This document shows, piece by piece, positions 1-10,120 of a stretch of 64,000 bases of DNA. Within the stretch, counting starts at the first letter, position 1; each line of letters begins with the position of its first letter. This stretch comes from Schistosoma haematobium. Taxonomy: Eukaryota > Platyhelminthes > Trematoda > Strigeidida > Schistosomatidae. The position numbers and the translations under genes are program-made. The stretch is from positions 16,897,644 to 16,961,643 of the forward strand of contig NC_067202.1 in NCBI RefSeq assembly GCF_000699445.3. The letters run 5' to 3'. The notes beneath the pieces are model-generated. The model made no database searches. It saw only the letters and a program-made list of their open reading frames with translations, and was not told the origin of the DNA.

Positions 1-60
1 CAGACAAGAAAACAGTAAACAGATAACAGATGGCAACAAACACGTATCCCAGGTATTCAC

Positions 61-120
61 ACTGTTAAGAAGTCCTATACTAGGACGGAACGGCCGTCCA
101 ATAGTTCCAGTTCTTTCAAG
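61..120 (+). repeat. Degenerate hammerhead part of a SINE (GGCC-loop type)
   Basis: The stretch carries the stem II and stem III half of the hammerhead seen in better copies (8,753-8,806), including the GGCCGTC segment. The CTGANGA box is lost and GAAA has become GGAA. Fragment only; no tRNA-like head is visible. Confidence 0.5.
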
Positions 121-304
121 ATAGTCTAGCTTTAGTTAATTCATGAATTTGACTATTGAAAATTACTACAATCTCCACGAAACCCCCCTTTGTGATAAAA
201 AACCATTACTGTTAAAAGAACCATATAGCAATCTAATCAGATGGAACATAATCAGTTTGTTTTCGATTTATACTAGTAATTCTTAGAGTGTTTAATGTAG
301 TGAA

Positions 305-515
305 AAATAAATATTTGAAGCGAATGGTACTGAGTTCGAGTTCCGGAGTGAACATGGACGCCAGGATGCAGGTGTAATCAACTGACGAGTACCAAATCGG
401 ACGAAACGCGCGTCAAACTGGATTCCACTTCTAGCCACTATACATCTTTCCTTATAAAAGCTTGTGACTTAAAGCTATATCGAGGCAATCCCCACAGGAT
501 ACACATATGCCAACA
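305..515 (+). repeat. tRNA-derived SINE (Sm-alpha-like) copy
   Basis: A B-box-like GAGTTCGAGTTCC near 332 is followed by a hammerhead ribozyme core and then by the conserved SINE 3' region (TTATAAAAGCTTGTGACTTA near 454, then ATCGAGGCAATCC and ATACACATATGCCAA). The same 3' region recurs at 7,840-7,965, 19,070-19,215 and 28,705-28,770, and inverted at 7,040-7,150 and 28,500-28,640. The 5' tRNA-like part is truncated. Confidence 0.75.
362..428 (+). ncRNA. Hammerhead ribozyme with intact core, weak stem I
   Basis: CTGACGA at 382-388, GAAA at 403-406 and the GTC cleavage triplet at 412-414 fit the hammerhead core. Stem II (389-392 with 399-402) has one mismatch. Stem III is a two-pair stem with a GCGC loop. 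Stem I is poorly paired here, so activity is doubtful. Hammerheads in Sm-alpha repeats are established in schistosomes. Confidence 0.7.
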
Positions 516-544
516 TTGTCCGGCACTTTAACCGGGTTGAAACA

Positions 545-690
545 ATAAATGAACATTTTACATATGAAGTACTGGATTATGGATTTTTCTATTTCATCAA
601 TTAACTGTGTAATTTTGTGCTATGTGTAATCGGCTGGCTTGACCTGTATTTTCGTACATTACAGTGGGATCAAGCAAGTTCATAATGTTT
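545..690 (+). repeat. R290 dispersed repeat, 3' part
   Basis: Matches the 3' half of a ~290 bp repeat seen more completely at 25,145-25,420 and 29,490-29,795: an ACATTTT..AAATGAAGTA segment, TAACTCTGTAATTTTGT-like sequence, and an ending near TTACA. The palindromic 5' head is missing. Confidence 0.5.
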
Positions 691-782
691 CCTAAATATT
701 CAATATATCTTCACCCAATAACTATCCATAATAAAAATAACTTGGATATAGAACAAATCTTAATGTATCATTTTGGATACAA

Positions 783-1252
783 AGAAAAAAACACAAGTCA
801 ATTGATTTGTGTATGAGCTGTGATACTCCCCAAAATGCCCAGACCGAAGAAGGTGGTTTTATTAGGGGGCCATACCAGGAGCCTTCGACCTACATGTTTG
901 ATCCACAAGGCAGTGAAGCATCTTTAATAGATGTAGTCTAATGGTAACCGATGACCAACGATTGGTTCATACTCTATTTGTTCCTTCAGGATCCTGGAGT
1001 ACATGTACACCATTGGTTAGGAATCAGGGTTTTCAACTCCCCTAGCTGGACTCTACGCGTTCATCAACCTGGTTAAAGCTCCTGTTAGACATTCGCTTTT
1101 CATCCTCTCAACTTAGTAAAGAAAACCCCTAATACGAGAAGGCAATGAGTAGAACTTCCTTTAGAGTGACTGTATACACATGGCCATGTAAGAGCATTTC
1201 GATAGGGAGAGCTGTCTCTTCTAACCCTCGGCCGTATCAAGGTATTTGAGGA
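783..1252 (-). repeat. R500 dispersed repeat, copy 1
   Basis: One of five copies of a ~470-510 bp repeat in this window (others at 5,433, 33,340, 50,520 and 54,146). Orientation is set by the copy at 33,340-33,852, which ends in AATAAATAA like a short A-rich retroposon tail. Shared landmarks include the GGTGGTTTT and GGAGCCTT blocks and the TGGTAGCCGGTGACCAA-like block. Class not recognised. Confidence 0.7.
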
Positions 1253-2092
1253 CAGTATAAAACACCTCAGTAACAGTATTTATCCATGAGCAAACCACTA
1301 AGTTATTGAACTTAGAACATACAATCTTAAGCGTTAACGCTTAACTTATCAATTCGTCAAATTTAAACCATAACAACATTCAATTTGTATGTGATTTTTT
1401 GGTAATACTGTGAAAAATGTACATCGTTTTTTTTTTCAATTACATATTGTTGAAAAGGAAGAAAAAAACAAGAAGGTGTCTATTAATAGACGCGTTTTAT
1501 GTCGTCATGATGTTCACAGAGGGAGAGAGAGAGACAGAGACACAGAAAGAGAGACAGAAAAAGGGACAGCGAGAGAGAGAGAGAGAGGAAGTAGGCATGA
1601 ATGACAGTTTAACCATGTACAAAACAAGTTTCTTTTTTTACCCCATACATGTGATTTTATATGAAATGCATTGTAATATGAACAGTAAGTTCATATTACA
1701 ATAATATACATATAGAAGAAGAAAATAACAAAAGTGATGAGATACTTCTTCTTTTCATTTGACCGAAATTAGTTCAATGTGATGATTTCCATTTATGGAC
1801 AATAAATAATTTTAATGTTATGTGGTTATACTATGACAGTTACTATTACAATGATTATAACAGTAAAACAATGGTTGTTGTTGTTGTTGTTGTTGTTAAG
1901 ACAGAGACTTATTAAATTATACCAGGATTGATATTATTCTGATGTATAAAGAAATAACTTTATCCCTGGTGGGTAAAATGTAACCCCCCCATACACACAT
2001 AGTGGAATCATTTCATATTATTGATTAATAAACATTAAGCTATATAATACAAATCTTAAAATCATTTAAGTATGTAGTGTGTATATGTGTGT
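1253..2092. other. Non-coding AT-rich stretch with microsatellites
   Basis: No gene is recognised. It holds a purine-rich GAGA tract at about 1,521-1,590 and a (GTT)n run at about 1,872-1,898. Short open frames over the GAGA tract are low-complexity artefacts. Confidence 0.6.
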
Positions 2093-2146
2093 ACTTACTT
2101 AGTTTACTTTACCTTACTTCACTTACTTACTTACTTACTTACTTAC

Positions 2147-2200
<54 letters not shown>

Positions 2201-2484
2201 CACTTACTTCACTTACTTACTTGCACCTTACCTACTCACTCACTCACCTCACACTCACTCACTCACTTCACTTGCACTCACTCACTCACTCACTTCACTA
2301 CTCACTGCGCACTTCACTCACTCACGCACTTGCACTACCTTCACTCACTTGCACTTACTCACTTACTCACTTCACTTACTTACTACACTACTCACTTCAC
2401 TTACTTACTTACTTACCTTCACACCTTACTTACTTACCTTACTTACTTACCTCCACACTTACTTACTTACTTACTTACCTCCAC

Positions 2485-2565
<81 letters not shown>

Positions 2566-2627
2566 ACTTACTTACTTACTTACTTACCTTACCACTTACT
2601 TACTTACTTACTTACCTACTTACTTAG

Positions 2628-2661
<34 letters not shown>

Positions 2662-2737
2662 CCACACTTACTTACTTACTTCCACACTTACTTACTTACT
2701 TCCACACTTACTTACTTACTTACTTACTTACCTAGTT
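2093..2737. repeat. (TTAC)n tetranucleotide array
   Basis: About 645 bp of imperfect TTAC repeats, the expanded 3' tail of the minus-strand RTE copy. It includes a degenerate CACT-rich middle (2,230-2,400) and several CTTCCACACTTAC interruptions (about 2,430-2,490 and 2,650-2,710). Confidence 0.95.
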
Positions 2738-3275
2738 TCGCGTGTTACCCTCGGTTGAGGAGCATGGGCTTCCCACAAACTTTCTCCATTCAACCGTATC
2801 CTGAACAATCCTTTCCAGTTGTTCCCAGTTGTTATTCATCGTTTTCATGTCGATTCCCCTACGTAGTATGTTCTTTAGCTTTCATATTTTTCATTTCCAT
2901 TCAGGATTCTAAGTTAGTACTTGTTTTGTGATGTAGTTTGATGGTTTCCGTAATGTATAACCTATCCACTTCCAATTTCTTCTCTTAATTTCCTCTTCAA
3001 CTAGAAATTGGTTTGTCCTCTCCCACAGATTGCTTTTGCTAATGGTATCCGACCAATGAATGTTGATTTTCTTGTGTAGACAATTATTTATAAATACTTG
3101 TACCTTCTTGATGATGGTTGTAGTAGTTTTCGAAGTTTCAGTTCCATACAATAGAACTGTTTTGGCATTCGTATTGAAGATTGTGACTATGATATTGATT
3201 GCGAGACAATCGTTTGTTTTTTGTTAGTTTTTTAGTTCCATCTATTCTTCAATTGTAGGAATGTTGTTGTTGGTT
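2093..3275 (-). mobile_element. 5'-truncated RTE-like retrotransposon with long (TTAC)n tail
   Basis: Read on the minus strand, 3,275-2,738 matches the C-terminal part of the intact element at 9,945-13,219 (the ETWRTT and [10 protein letters not shown] region; a residual frame at 2,909-3,151). The tail at 2,093-2,737, TTAC on the plus strand (GTAA/TAAG on the element strand), is far longer than the 86 bp tail of the intact copy and is interrupted by CACTCACTCACT runs and CTTCCACACTTAC blocks. Frameshifts and stops show it is dead. Confidence 0.9.
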
Positions 3276-3655
3276 TATCAATTTTATACCATTACCTTAT
3301 CAGTTATTTTGGTGAAGTTTTGTTCTATGAGCTGGATGGTTTGGTCGTGGAGCTCCACCAAAATCATCCACCTGAGCTACAAATCTTCTCCACCATCTCA
3401 AAACCTTATCAGTTAACTAGTTACTAATTCAATATGAACTCAATTGTTTACATGAATTAATATCAACATTAAAAAATTCTTTTCTATTTTGTTGATTAAC
3501 AAAATAAAACAACAACAACAATAAAAAAGAAAACGAACTTCATTAACTCATTTCAAACGTATCTGATATTGAAATGTCAAACGAATCGAATGAATTGAAC
3601 CGTGCGAGTTTCAGTAAATAACACTATATATTTACCATTACTATCATTATGATTA
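3276..3655. other. Non-coding, includes a short repeat
   Basis: No gene is seen. About 3,305-3,410 resembles 41,875-41,975 (a GAGTTTTGTTCT block and a palindromic GGAGCTCCACC-like block), so it is probably an old small repeat. The remainder is AT-rich. Confidence 0.4.
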
Positions 3656-3852
3656 TTACTACTAATAGTAGTAGGAGGAGGAAGGGTGTAGGAGCAGGAG
3701 GAGAGGGGGTAGGAGGAGGAGTAGGGGTGGGAGGAGAAGAAGGAGTAGGGGTAGTTTTAGTAGTAGTAGTAGTAGTGGTTGTAGTGGTAGCAGTAGTAGT
3801 AGTAGTAGTAGTAGTAGTAACAGGATGAGGAGGAGGAGGAAGAAGAGTGTTA
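3655..3852. repeat. Trinucleotide purine-rich tract (TAG/GGA/GTA)
   Basis: A low-complexity run that shifts from TAG and GGA units to a (GTA)n block at about 3,785-3,822 and on to GGA/AGA units. The open frame downstream (3,825-4,007) starts in this tract and is not supported as a gene. Confidence 0.85.
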
Positions 3853-4555
3853 GCAGCAGTTGTAGTATTAGTATTACAATCTTTATGTTAAACGTTTACC
3901 GAAAACAATTGAAAAACCAAACCATATTGATCTATACACCAGTTCTCTTTGTTTTTCTTTTGTTTCTGTTTTTTTTCCTTTCATCTTTGTTCATTGTTAT
4001 TGTATAACTACAAACTGTCAAATAAAATAAAGGTGAAATATACTACTTATTAAAATGATTTAAATGATAATATATTTTTAATTTTTTGAGGAGGGTGAGC
4101 GGACGGGCGGACGGTCTTATATCTCTTTCTCTCTGTACCTCTCTCTCCCTCTCTCTGTCTAATATGAATATGTGTTTCAAATTATTATTATTATGCTATT
4201 AGTGTTGTTTACATTTTCACCATTGACACAAATTCTAATCATAAAGAAGAGAGAAAAAGTAATTAGAAGGTAATGAATAGTAAATTCATTAGTGAATACT
4301 AAACATACATTTTTTGTTGCCAGGGCATAAACTAATAATATTGATTGGTTATGACATCATCTATGTTTACTGTATTTGATTACACTATGTGAATGATGAT
4401 TTAGTGATGAAATTCAGAATGTATATTGTATCATGGATTGATGTGTTTAGATTGTATTGCCTATATCCATATAGGAATTTTAGCCTAATGCCTTTCATTC
4501 AATACTTTTTACACTAAGCTATTGAATCTTGTTCATAGATATTAATGTAAAATAA

Positions 4556-4841
4556 TGGCGAGACTATAATTTATGGAAGACGCAATCAGATATAAGATAA
4601 CGAGTCATGAATTTGGGCACGGAATTCATTCATCCATTTGGCTAAATAGAGTTTTTGGCATTATAGCTAATGTCAGTTCGTGATGGAAAACCCTAAATCT
4701 AATTTTTAACCCTAACCATCAATTGTAAATGAGAATTCTAACTGCATTTTAACTTTCATTTAGTCCTAATTAGTAGGTGTTCACTTTCGAAGTCACTTCA
4801 GTGTCGCCCAAAGGTCGTCCATAAATTATAGTTTCACCCAC
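4556..4841 (+). mobile_element. Small TIR element (MITE-like)
   Basis: The ends are inverted repeats of about 25 bp: GACTATAATTTATGGAAGAC near 4,559 and the reverse complement of CGTCCATAAATTATAGTTTC near 4,829. A related inverted copy lies at 29,110-29,360 and shares the ACCCTAAATCTAA and ACCCTAACCATCAA interior. There is no coding capacity. No clear target-site duplication was found by eye. Confidence 0.6.
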
Positions 4842-5129
4842 TATCTCGTTGAAGTTATCTTTGGAATATATTTTCTTTAGGATATATGGTATTTAAGACA
4901 AAAGATTCCAGGATCGGATCTTATTGTAAACATTGACACTAAATACAGATATATTCAGGTGTTGAAGCTTCAATAAGACGAACTTCACGTTCTGGGTTCC
5001 ATTACTTGTAAAATTCTGTCTATTTTAGAGATACTGATATTTAGGGGGAAAAATACTACTGTGCTCGATCTTTTATAAAAGGGGAACGTTTATTGATCGT
5101 TTGTTTATTTTAATAGTTCTAAATCCTGA

Positions 5130-5280
5130 ACTTATATGCACAAGACCAACACTGAAAAACCTAGAAATACTGGATAGTTGTTTCGTTCTAGTATGGAACT
5201 CCTTAGAAATGCGCATCCACGATCCCGCACCCAAGGGACCCAGGACCTTCTGACTTGCTCATCATTAATGCTTCTTTCAA
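5130..5280 (-). repeat. SINE fragment with near-intact hammerhead (GGCC-loop family)
   Basis: On the minus strand a hammerhead-like unit runs 5,222 to 5,160 with CTAAGGA in place of CTGANGA, GAAAC present and an ATC triplet. Stem II still pairs. The tRNA-like head is truncated. One core change (G to A) should inactivate it. Confidence 0.6.
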
Positions 5281-5432
5281 ATAACTAACCGGAGTTATAA
5301 AATGTTGACGATTGAAGTTTGTCTCATTGTTTAAATTATATCACATACATTATGAAACTTCAAGGCCTTAGATTCGCACGCTTATAACAACTTATAAATA
5401 AAGAGAAGAACAGTTGTCTAGCTATTTACTTA

Positions 5433-5945
5433 CTTATTTTAACACACAAATATTGGCAAAAAGGGGCATTGAATACATATGCACCATACAAGCCACTTGG
5501 TTTGTGTATGTCTGTGATACTGCCCTAGTGTCCACACCGAATCAGGTGGTTTTCTTAGAGGGCCACACTCGGAGCCTTTGACATAAAGGTCTGAAGCAAC
5601 GTCAGGAGATGCAGTCCCATGGTAGCCAGTGACCAATCATTGGTTCATACGCCGTTTGTTCCTTCAGGATCCTGATGCACATGTGTACCACTAATTTGAA
5701 ATGAAGGCTTTCCAACTCCTCTAGGTGGATCCTCTATATCCACAAACCCATTTCAAGCTCCTGCCAGACATTCACTTTTCGTCCTGTCGATTTCACAATC
5801 AATACTCGTAGTGCAAGATGGCAATGAGTAGAACTTCCCTTAGAATGACTGTATACACGTTACCACATGAGAGCATTTTGGGGGAGGGAAAGCTGACTCT
5901 CCCCACCCTCAGCCGTACCAGGGGCATTTGAGGCGATGTTGCCTA
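5433..5945 (-). repeat. R500 dispersed repeat, copy 2
   Basis: Same landmarks as the other four copies. The minus-strand 3' end runs into AAAATAAGTAAG-like sequence at 5,425-5,445, consistent with a short A-rich retroposon tail. A 65-codon minus-strand frame (5,439-5,636) parallels one at 33,631-33,897 in another copy, but the family is not recognised as protein-coding. Confidence 0.7.
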
Positions 5946-5949
5946 GTGT

Positions 5950-6765
5950 TAGCTAACAATTCCGATCATTTATATTCATTTAAACATAAACTGATCAAAT
6001 AACGTTCCTCAAAAATCAACATTTAGGTCATCAACTTGATTGTTATTTCAATGAATCTTTATTTGATTTTCTATATTTATGATGTAATAATAATAATAAT
6101 AAGTTCATTATTCATTAATTAATTATTCAATAATAAATAATAATGAACTATTTACTTGAAATGAATGAGAATGGGAAGAGTTTATGAATGCATCTTGTCA
6201 CTAAGGTGTTCTCTTACTTAGACCAAACGGTCACTCAATACTTCCAAATTCTTCATGAATTCAAATATTTGAAAGATCATAAGATCAGTCATTTAAATGA
6301 ATCCCTTCCTCCCCCCCACCTCTTCCCACTCTCTCCCACTTCCCTCTCCTGAAAGTATTAAATGATTAGTTCACCTTAAATTCGACTTTATATTAATGAT
6401 TAATTAAATATGGTATAGGTTAATTTCTAATTAGTCATTTGAATTTATACAATTTCTTTTCTTAAGTTAATTTAGTTGCTTTTTTTTGTTGAAGTAAATT
6501 AAATAGGATCATATTTTCCTGTTCCCCCTTGCCCCTCTCCTTCTCCTTCTCCTTCTCCATCTCTCTCTCTCTCGCTATGTGTGTTGTGTGCCGATTTTTA
6601 CTTCAGTGACCTCAGTGATAATTAAAAAAGGACAATTTATAAAGCGAGAGAGAGAGAGAGAGCGGGAAAGGTTTTTTTCAGATTTTTTTCTATTTTCGAT
6701 TCAATAAAATTATCACTTGTACTAATTATGTTATTTTTTTTTCTAACTGAATTAAATTATTTACA
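5950..6765. other. AT-rich non-coding with microsatellites
   Basis: No gene is seen. Contains an (AAT)n run near 6,085, a C-rich tract near 6,308-6,350, a TCC/CT tract at 6,540-6,575 and a (GA)n run at 6,644-6,664. Confidence 0.6.
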
Positions 6766-6769
6766 GTTA

Positions 6770-6900
6770 GATAACAATTGAAGGTTTTGGGTTCGAATCC
6801 TGTGGACGAGATTGTGAATAAGCGCTGATGTGATGTGCCACAATGGGACGAAACAGCTATCCAATGTATTCAGGTTTTGAATGATCTCCACAACATCATA
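6770..6900 (+). repeat. SINE fragment with degenerate hammerhead
   Basis: A good B box (GGGTTCGAATCC at 6,789-6,800) is followed by CTGATGTGATG in place of the CTGANGA box, then GGACGAAAC and an ATC triplet. An insertion splits the first core box, so the ribozyme is probably dead. Confidence 0.6.
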
Positions 6901-7039
6901 CTGGAAAAAATCCTGTTTTTCTGTTACTGGTCATCTATTTATGTTCTGCTAAGTTTTTCAATGATAATTTTAGGATATGAATGATTAGTTATTGAAATCA
7001 TTTGGTGTTGTTTTACTTGAATCTTCTCATTGATATTCA

Positions 7040-7230
7040 GGACTTCAACTGATCAGTCTCTCATTGGCATATGCGAATCCTACGCGTATTGCCTCGATAT
7101 TGTCGTAAGTCACAAGTATTATAAGAAAAGATGAATAGTGGATAGTAGTGGAATCCAGGACAAGCGCCACTTCATCCTATTTAGAACTCGTCAACTGGAT
7201 GTACCTGAATCTCAGAATTAATGTTCACTC
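7040..7230 (-). repeat. Sm-alpha-like SINE, minus strand, with mutated hammerhead
   Basis: Read on the minus strand the hammerhead region (7,200 to 7,150) has a well-paired stem I (ATCCAG with CTGGAT) and a paired stem II. The core boxes are TTGACGA and GAAG, so two core bases are changed. The conserved SINE 3' region follows, to about 7,040. Confidence 0.7.
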
Positions 7231-7372
7231 TGGCATAGCTAAGTGGATAATGCGATGACGCTTGAAGTGGACAGTACTGGGTTCGAATCCCTGAGTGGAA
7301 ATCAACTCTAAATAGGAAGAAAAGCGCATCAAACTGGATTCCACTACTATCCATTATCCATCTTTCACAATT
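7231..7372 (+). repeat. Sm-alpha-like SINE with tRNA-like head, hammerhead half deleted
   Basis: An A-box-like TAGCTAAGTGGATAATG (7,236-7,252) and a B box (GGGTTCGAATCCC near 7,279) form a tRNA-like head. The hammerhead has lost the CTGANGA half and keeps the GAAAAGCGCATC half followed by the CTGGATTCC strand. Confidence 0.75.
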
Positions 7373-7624
7373 GATTGATCACTGGGTGGTGATCAGTGTC
7401 ATGCTTGTCTAGTCCTTATTAGTGCAGATCGAATGCTATCGATCATGTTGCAATGTGGCCACCAGTCTAGGTGACTCGACACTGTGGGCACCATGTATTG
7501 AGATCTAGATGTTGGTTGAAGGTAGTCAACAGGAAACCCTGGACCCGGGTTGATAGCATTCGATCTGCACTAATAAGGACTAGAGAAGCATGACATTGAT
7601 CACCACCTAGTGATCAATCAATTG
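7368..7624. repeat. Inverted repeat with ~74 bp arms and 109 bp loop
   Basis: 7,368-7,441 is almost the exact reverse complement of 7,551-7,624 (about three mismatches by eye). The loop holds an antisense copy (about 7,515-7,549) of the 3' flank of the hammerhead at 7,756-7,802. The whole could fold into a long hairpin, or it may be two nested inverted SINE copies. Confidence 0.8.
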
Positions 7625-7965
7625 TGATTAAATCTCAGTCCTACATGAGGTTAGCCACGGCTCGGATAGCTCAGTGGTAACGTCTCTGACTGTGAAGCTG
7701 GGTGACACGAGATCGAATCCACCAGGAAGCACCAGTTCCCTCAAGACTACAGGTACACCTTGCTGACGAGTGCCAAATAGCACGAAACCCGGGTCCAGGG
7801 TTTCCTGTTGACTACCTCCAACCAATATCTAAATTATCCATCTTTACTTATAAAAACTTGTGAATGAAAGCAATTTCTAGGCAATCTATACCAAATTCAC
7901 ATATACCACTAACAGATTGATCACTTATAGTCATAAACATCAATGGGAAGATTTAAGTAAACAAC
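7551..7965 (+). repeat. tRNA-derived SINE with intact hammerhead
   Basis: Upstream arm 7,551-7,624; tRNA-like head 7,665-7,735 (A box TAGCTCAGTGG at 7,669-7,679, B box GATCGAATCC at 7,711-7,720); hammerhead 7,756-7,802; Sm-alpha 3' region to about 7,965. A second copy of the same architecture lies at 34,065-34,345. It would be transcribed by RNA polymerase III from the internal boxes. Confidence 0.8.
7756..7802 (+). ncRNA. Hammerhead ribozyme, complete core and stems
   Basis: CTGACGA at 7,763-7,769, GAAA at 7,784-7,787 and GTC at 7,793-7,795. Stem II pairs 7,770-7,773 with 7,780-7,783; stem III closes on CCGG. Stem I pairs CCTTG (7,758-7,762) with CAGGG (7,796-7,800), all five positions paired counting one G-U. 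Predicted cleavage is after C7795. This is the best-formed hammerhead in the window. Confidence 0.85.
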
Positions 7966-8690
7966 AATACTAAATGAATTCAATCATTTTGATTTATATA
8001 AACAACATAACAACACAGAACAATTGATGATTTGAATTCAAGTCATAAACTAACTATACAATCTGAAATTACTTTTACATTGATAATAATCATTTATCAT
8101 ATAGGGATAAACAAAAAAAAACTATTATTGTATCCAAGCCAATATACATATATATATCTGTATCTAACCCCTTTTATTTGTTTACACCTAGTAACCAATA
8201 GAATTGTACATTGATTTAATAATATAAAATCAATATTTTCACAATATTCCCACATCAATTGATTGTGTATATATAACATTTTATTAGTTTGTTTTATTCA
8301 ATAAACAAAGAAAAATTTGGAAATATTGAAAATCATTTTACTGTAAATAAATAAATAAATAGAGAAATGGTGACAATTTTTAATCAATAAATCAATACAA
8401 TTGTTTATTATATCATTCCATTTAATGGAGAATGTTGTGTTGGTGGTGGTGGTTGTGGTGTTGGTGGTGGTGTTGATGGTGGTGGTGGTGTTGTTAAGGA
8501 AATCGATTTTATTAGTAAATGTTTTAACTATATATTGACATTAGTTAGAATATCGATGAAGAAAGAGAAATAATAGATCATTGTTTAGTGATATTATACT
8601 TTGGATACTGGATCGACGATGCACACTGATGAGGAATACTATACTAAGATTAAATGGACTTCTAGTGATACCAGCTTTTTAATGATGGTC
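7966..8690. other. AT-rich non-coding; (GGT)n tract
   Basis: No gene is seen. A GGT/GTT trinucleotide tract occupies about 8,432-8,495. Short frames at 8,032-8,279 on both strands overlap each other in AT-rich sequence and have no support. Confidence 0.55.
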
Positions 8691-8694
8691 TTAT

Positions 8695-8935
8695 ATTGAT
8701 TTCAATGGTTAGGATCATGAGTCAGTTGAAGCTAGACCACCGTTGGAAACCTGGAAACACTGGACGGCCGTTTCGTCCTAATGTGGGACTCCTCAGTAGT
8801 GCGCATCCACGACCTGGTCCCCTGCAAGATTCGAACCCAGGACCTGCTGGTTTCTCGCGCGAGCACTTAACCAGTAGACCACTGAGCCGGCATCAAACGG
8901 TGTTAATGTCTAACTTCAACTAATCTACGAAACTG
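8695..8935 (-). repeat. tRNA-derived SINE (GGCC-loop family) with intact hammerhead
   Basis: On the minus strand a tRNA-like head (about 8,900 to 8,825; GCTCAGTGGTCTACTGG and B box GGGTTCGAATCTT) is followed by a hammerhead (8,806-8,753) and a 3' region ending in TTCAACTGACTCATGATC. The same family recurs at 17,225, 23,610, 28,780, 32,835 and 33,010. It differs from the Sm-alpha-like copies in stem III loop and 3' end. Confidence 0.8.
8753..8806 (-). ncRNA. Hammerhead ribozyme, minus strand, intact core
   Basis: CTGAGGA is the complement of 8,790-8,796, GAAAC of 8,770-8,774 and GTC of 8,763-8,765. Stem II is GTCC with GGAC, stem III closes on GGCC, and stem I pairs GCACT with AGTGT beyond a first-position mismatch. 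Confidence 0.8.
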
Positions 8936-9062
8936 AGCGACACATCCACCACTGTCTTCAGTGAGTTACTATCTCATAACAGACCTGGTTGAACTCCACT
9001 GGTCACTACTTCTTACTAGAACTACAGGATGTACCTCGTGAAGCCAGTCACTAGTGAGCAGA

Positions 9063-9225
9063 TGTTCAATGGTCTTATATTGGTTGATTCATGATCTCAA
9101 TCAAAATATAATTTCTAAATTTAAGATCATATACTTTCAGAATGCAGTCAATTTTTATTCTTTATTTTATGAATTATGAGGGTAATGACTTAAAAGTCTG
9201 AAGCAAAATTCACTGTTATTGGAGA
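9063..9225. repeat. Repeat unit shared inverted with 13,220-13,380
   Basis: Reverse complement of 13,220-13,380 (shared TTGGTTGATTCATGATCTCA and GTTCAGAATGCAGTC-type blocks, and AATTATGAGGGT). A third copy ends the right palindrome arm at 23,300-23,418. It begins like the 3' end of the GGCC-loop SINE. Confidence 0.8.
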
Positions 9226-9239
9226 GGTTAAATTAATTT

Positions 9240-9875
9240 AACTTGTTTCTAGTTGTTTTTCATCCCTTCTATGTTTGCTTCCACTTCCCGAAGCAGTGTG
9301 TTATTTAACCTTCTTCCTATCCGTTTTCATTCAGGATTCCTTGTAAGCGCTTGTTTTGTGACGCAGTTTGATAATTTCCGAAATTAATATCTTATCCACT
9401 TCCAAAATCTTTTCCTAGACCCCACCTCATCTGGAAGTTGGTTTGTTCTTTCCCACCGTATGCTGTTGCTGATAACAACCGGTCAACACACATTCAGTAT
9501 CTTACATATACAAGTGTTTAGAAATATTTCTACTAGTTTTATGATGGTTGTGGTAGTTCTCCTCGTTTCAACCCCCTACAATAGAGCTGTCTTGACGTTA
9601 TTATTGAAGATTCTGAGTTTGATGTTAGTTGACAGACGCTTGTTTTGAGTTCCATATGCTCTCCAACTGTTGGAATGTTTACCTTTCTTCACTAATTTGT
9701 ATCTTTACATGTCCATCGGATCCTCCTTGTTCATAGATGATAATGATGACCAGCTACGTGGAGCTCTCCACCTCTTCCAAACTTTTTTCCATGAAGTATA
9801 ACTGAGTTGGTGTTCTTTATGTGGTATTTGAGGATGTTGCTTTTTCCCTTCAGATCGGGAGATTAATCCCTTATC
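9240..9875 (-). mobile_element. Decayed RTE-like fragment, minus strand
   Basis: On the minus strand this matches the element's last third, from just before the FTYLGS region to just before the tail (TWRTT-like and KWIGH-like segments), with many stops. No TAAG tail remains. It lies head to head with the intact element beginning at about 9,945. Confidence 0.8.
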
Positions 9876-10120
9876 AATGATTAAACGTATTTCACTGAAT
9901 TGTACTTACTTCTAAATTAATTCAATCTATCCAACTCCGCCTGTAGCTCTAACATGGTTACTGCCGGTCCCAAGCCCGGGTAAAGGAGGAGGGTTGGGCA
10001 TGGGGTTAGCGTCTCCATCCCGTAGAAAACTAACTCGCTAAAAAAACGCTTACCACAAAAAATAATCCAAACCATTTAAACTCTGCCCTGGGAGTTAGAA
10101 GGTCTTCAGTTAGAAGAATT

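Noticed and set aside
2077..2931. Open frames of 92-284 codons rich in Leu-Thr-Tyr
   Set aside because: They are translations of the (TTAC)n tail and have no codon-level or protein-family support. The same holds for frames over 18,594-19,025 and 24,211-24,948.
7665..7735. Possible tRNA gene
   Set aside because: It has A and B boxes, but no clean acceptor stem and anticodon arm. It is followed by a hammerhead and SINE 3' region and recurs at 34,170-34,235, so it is a SINE head.
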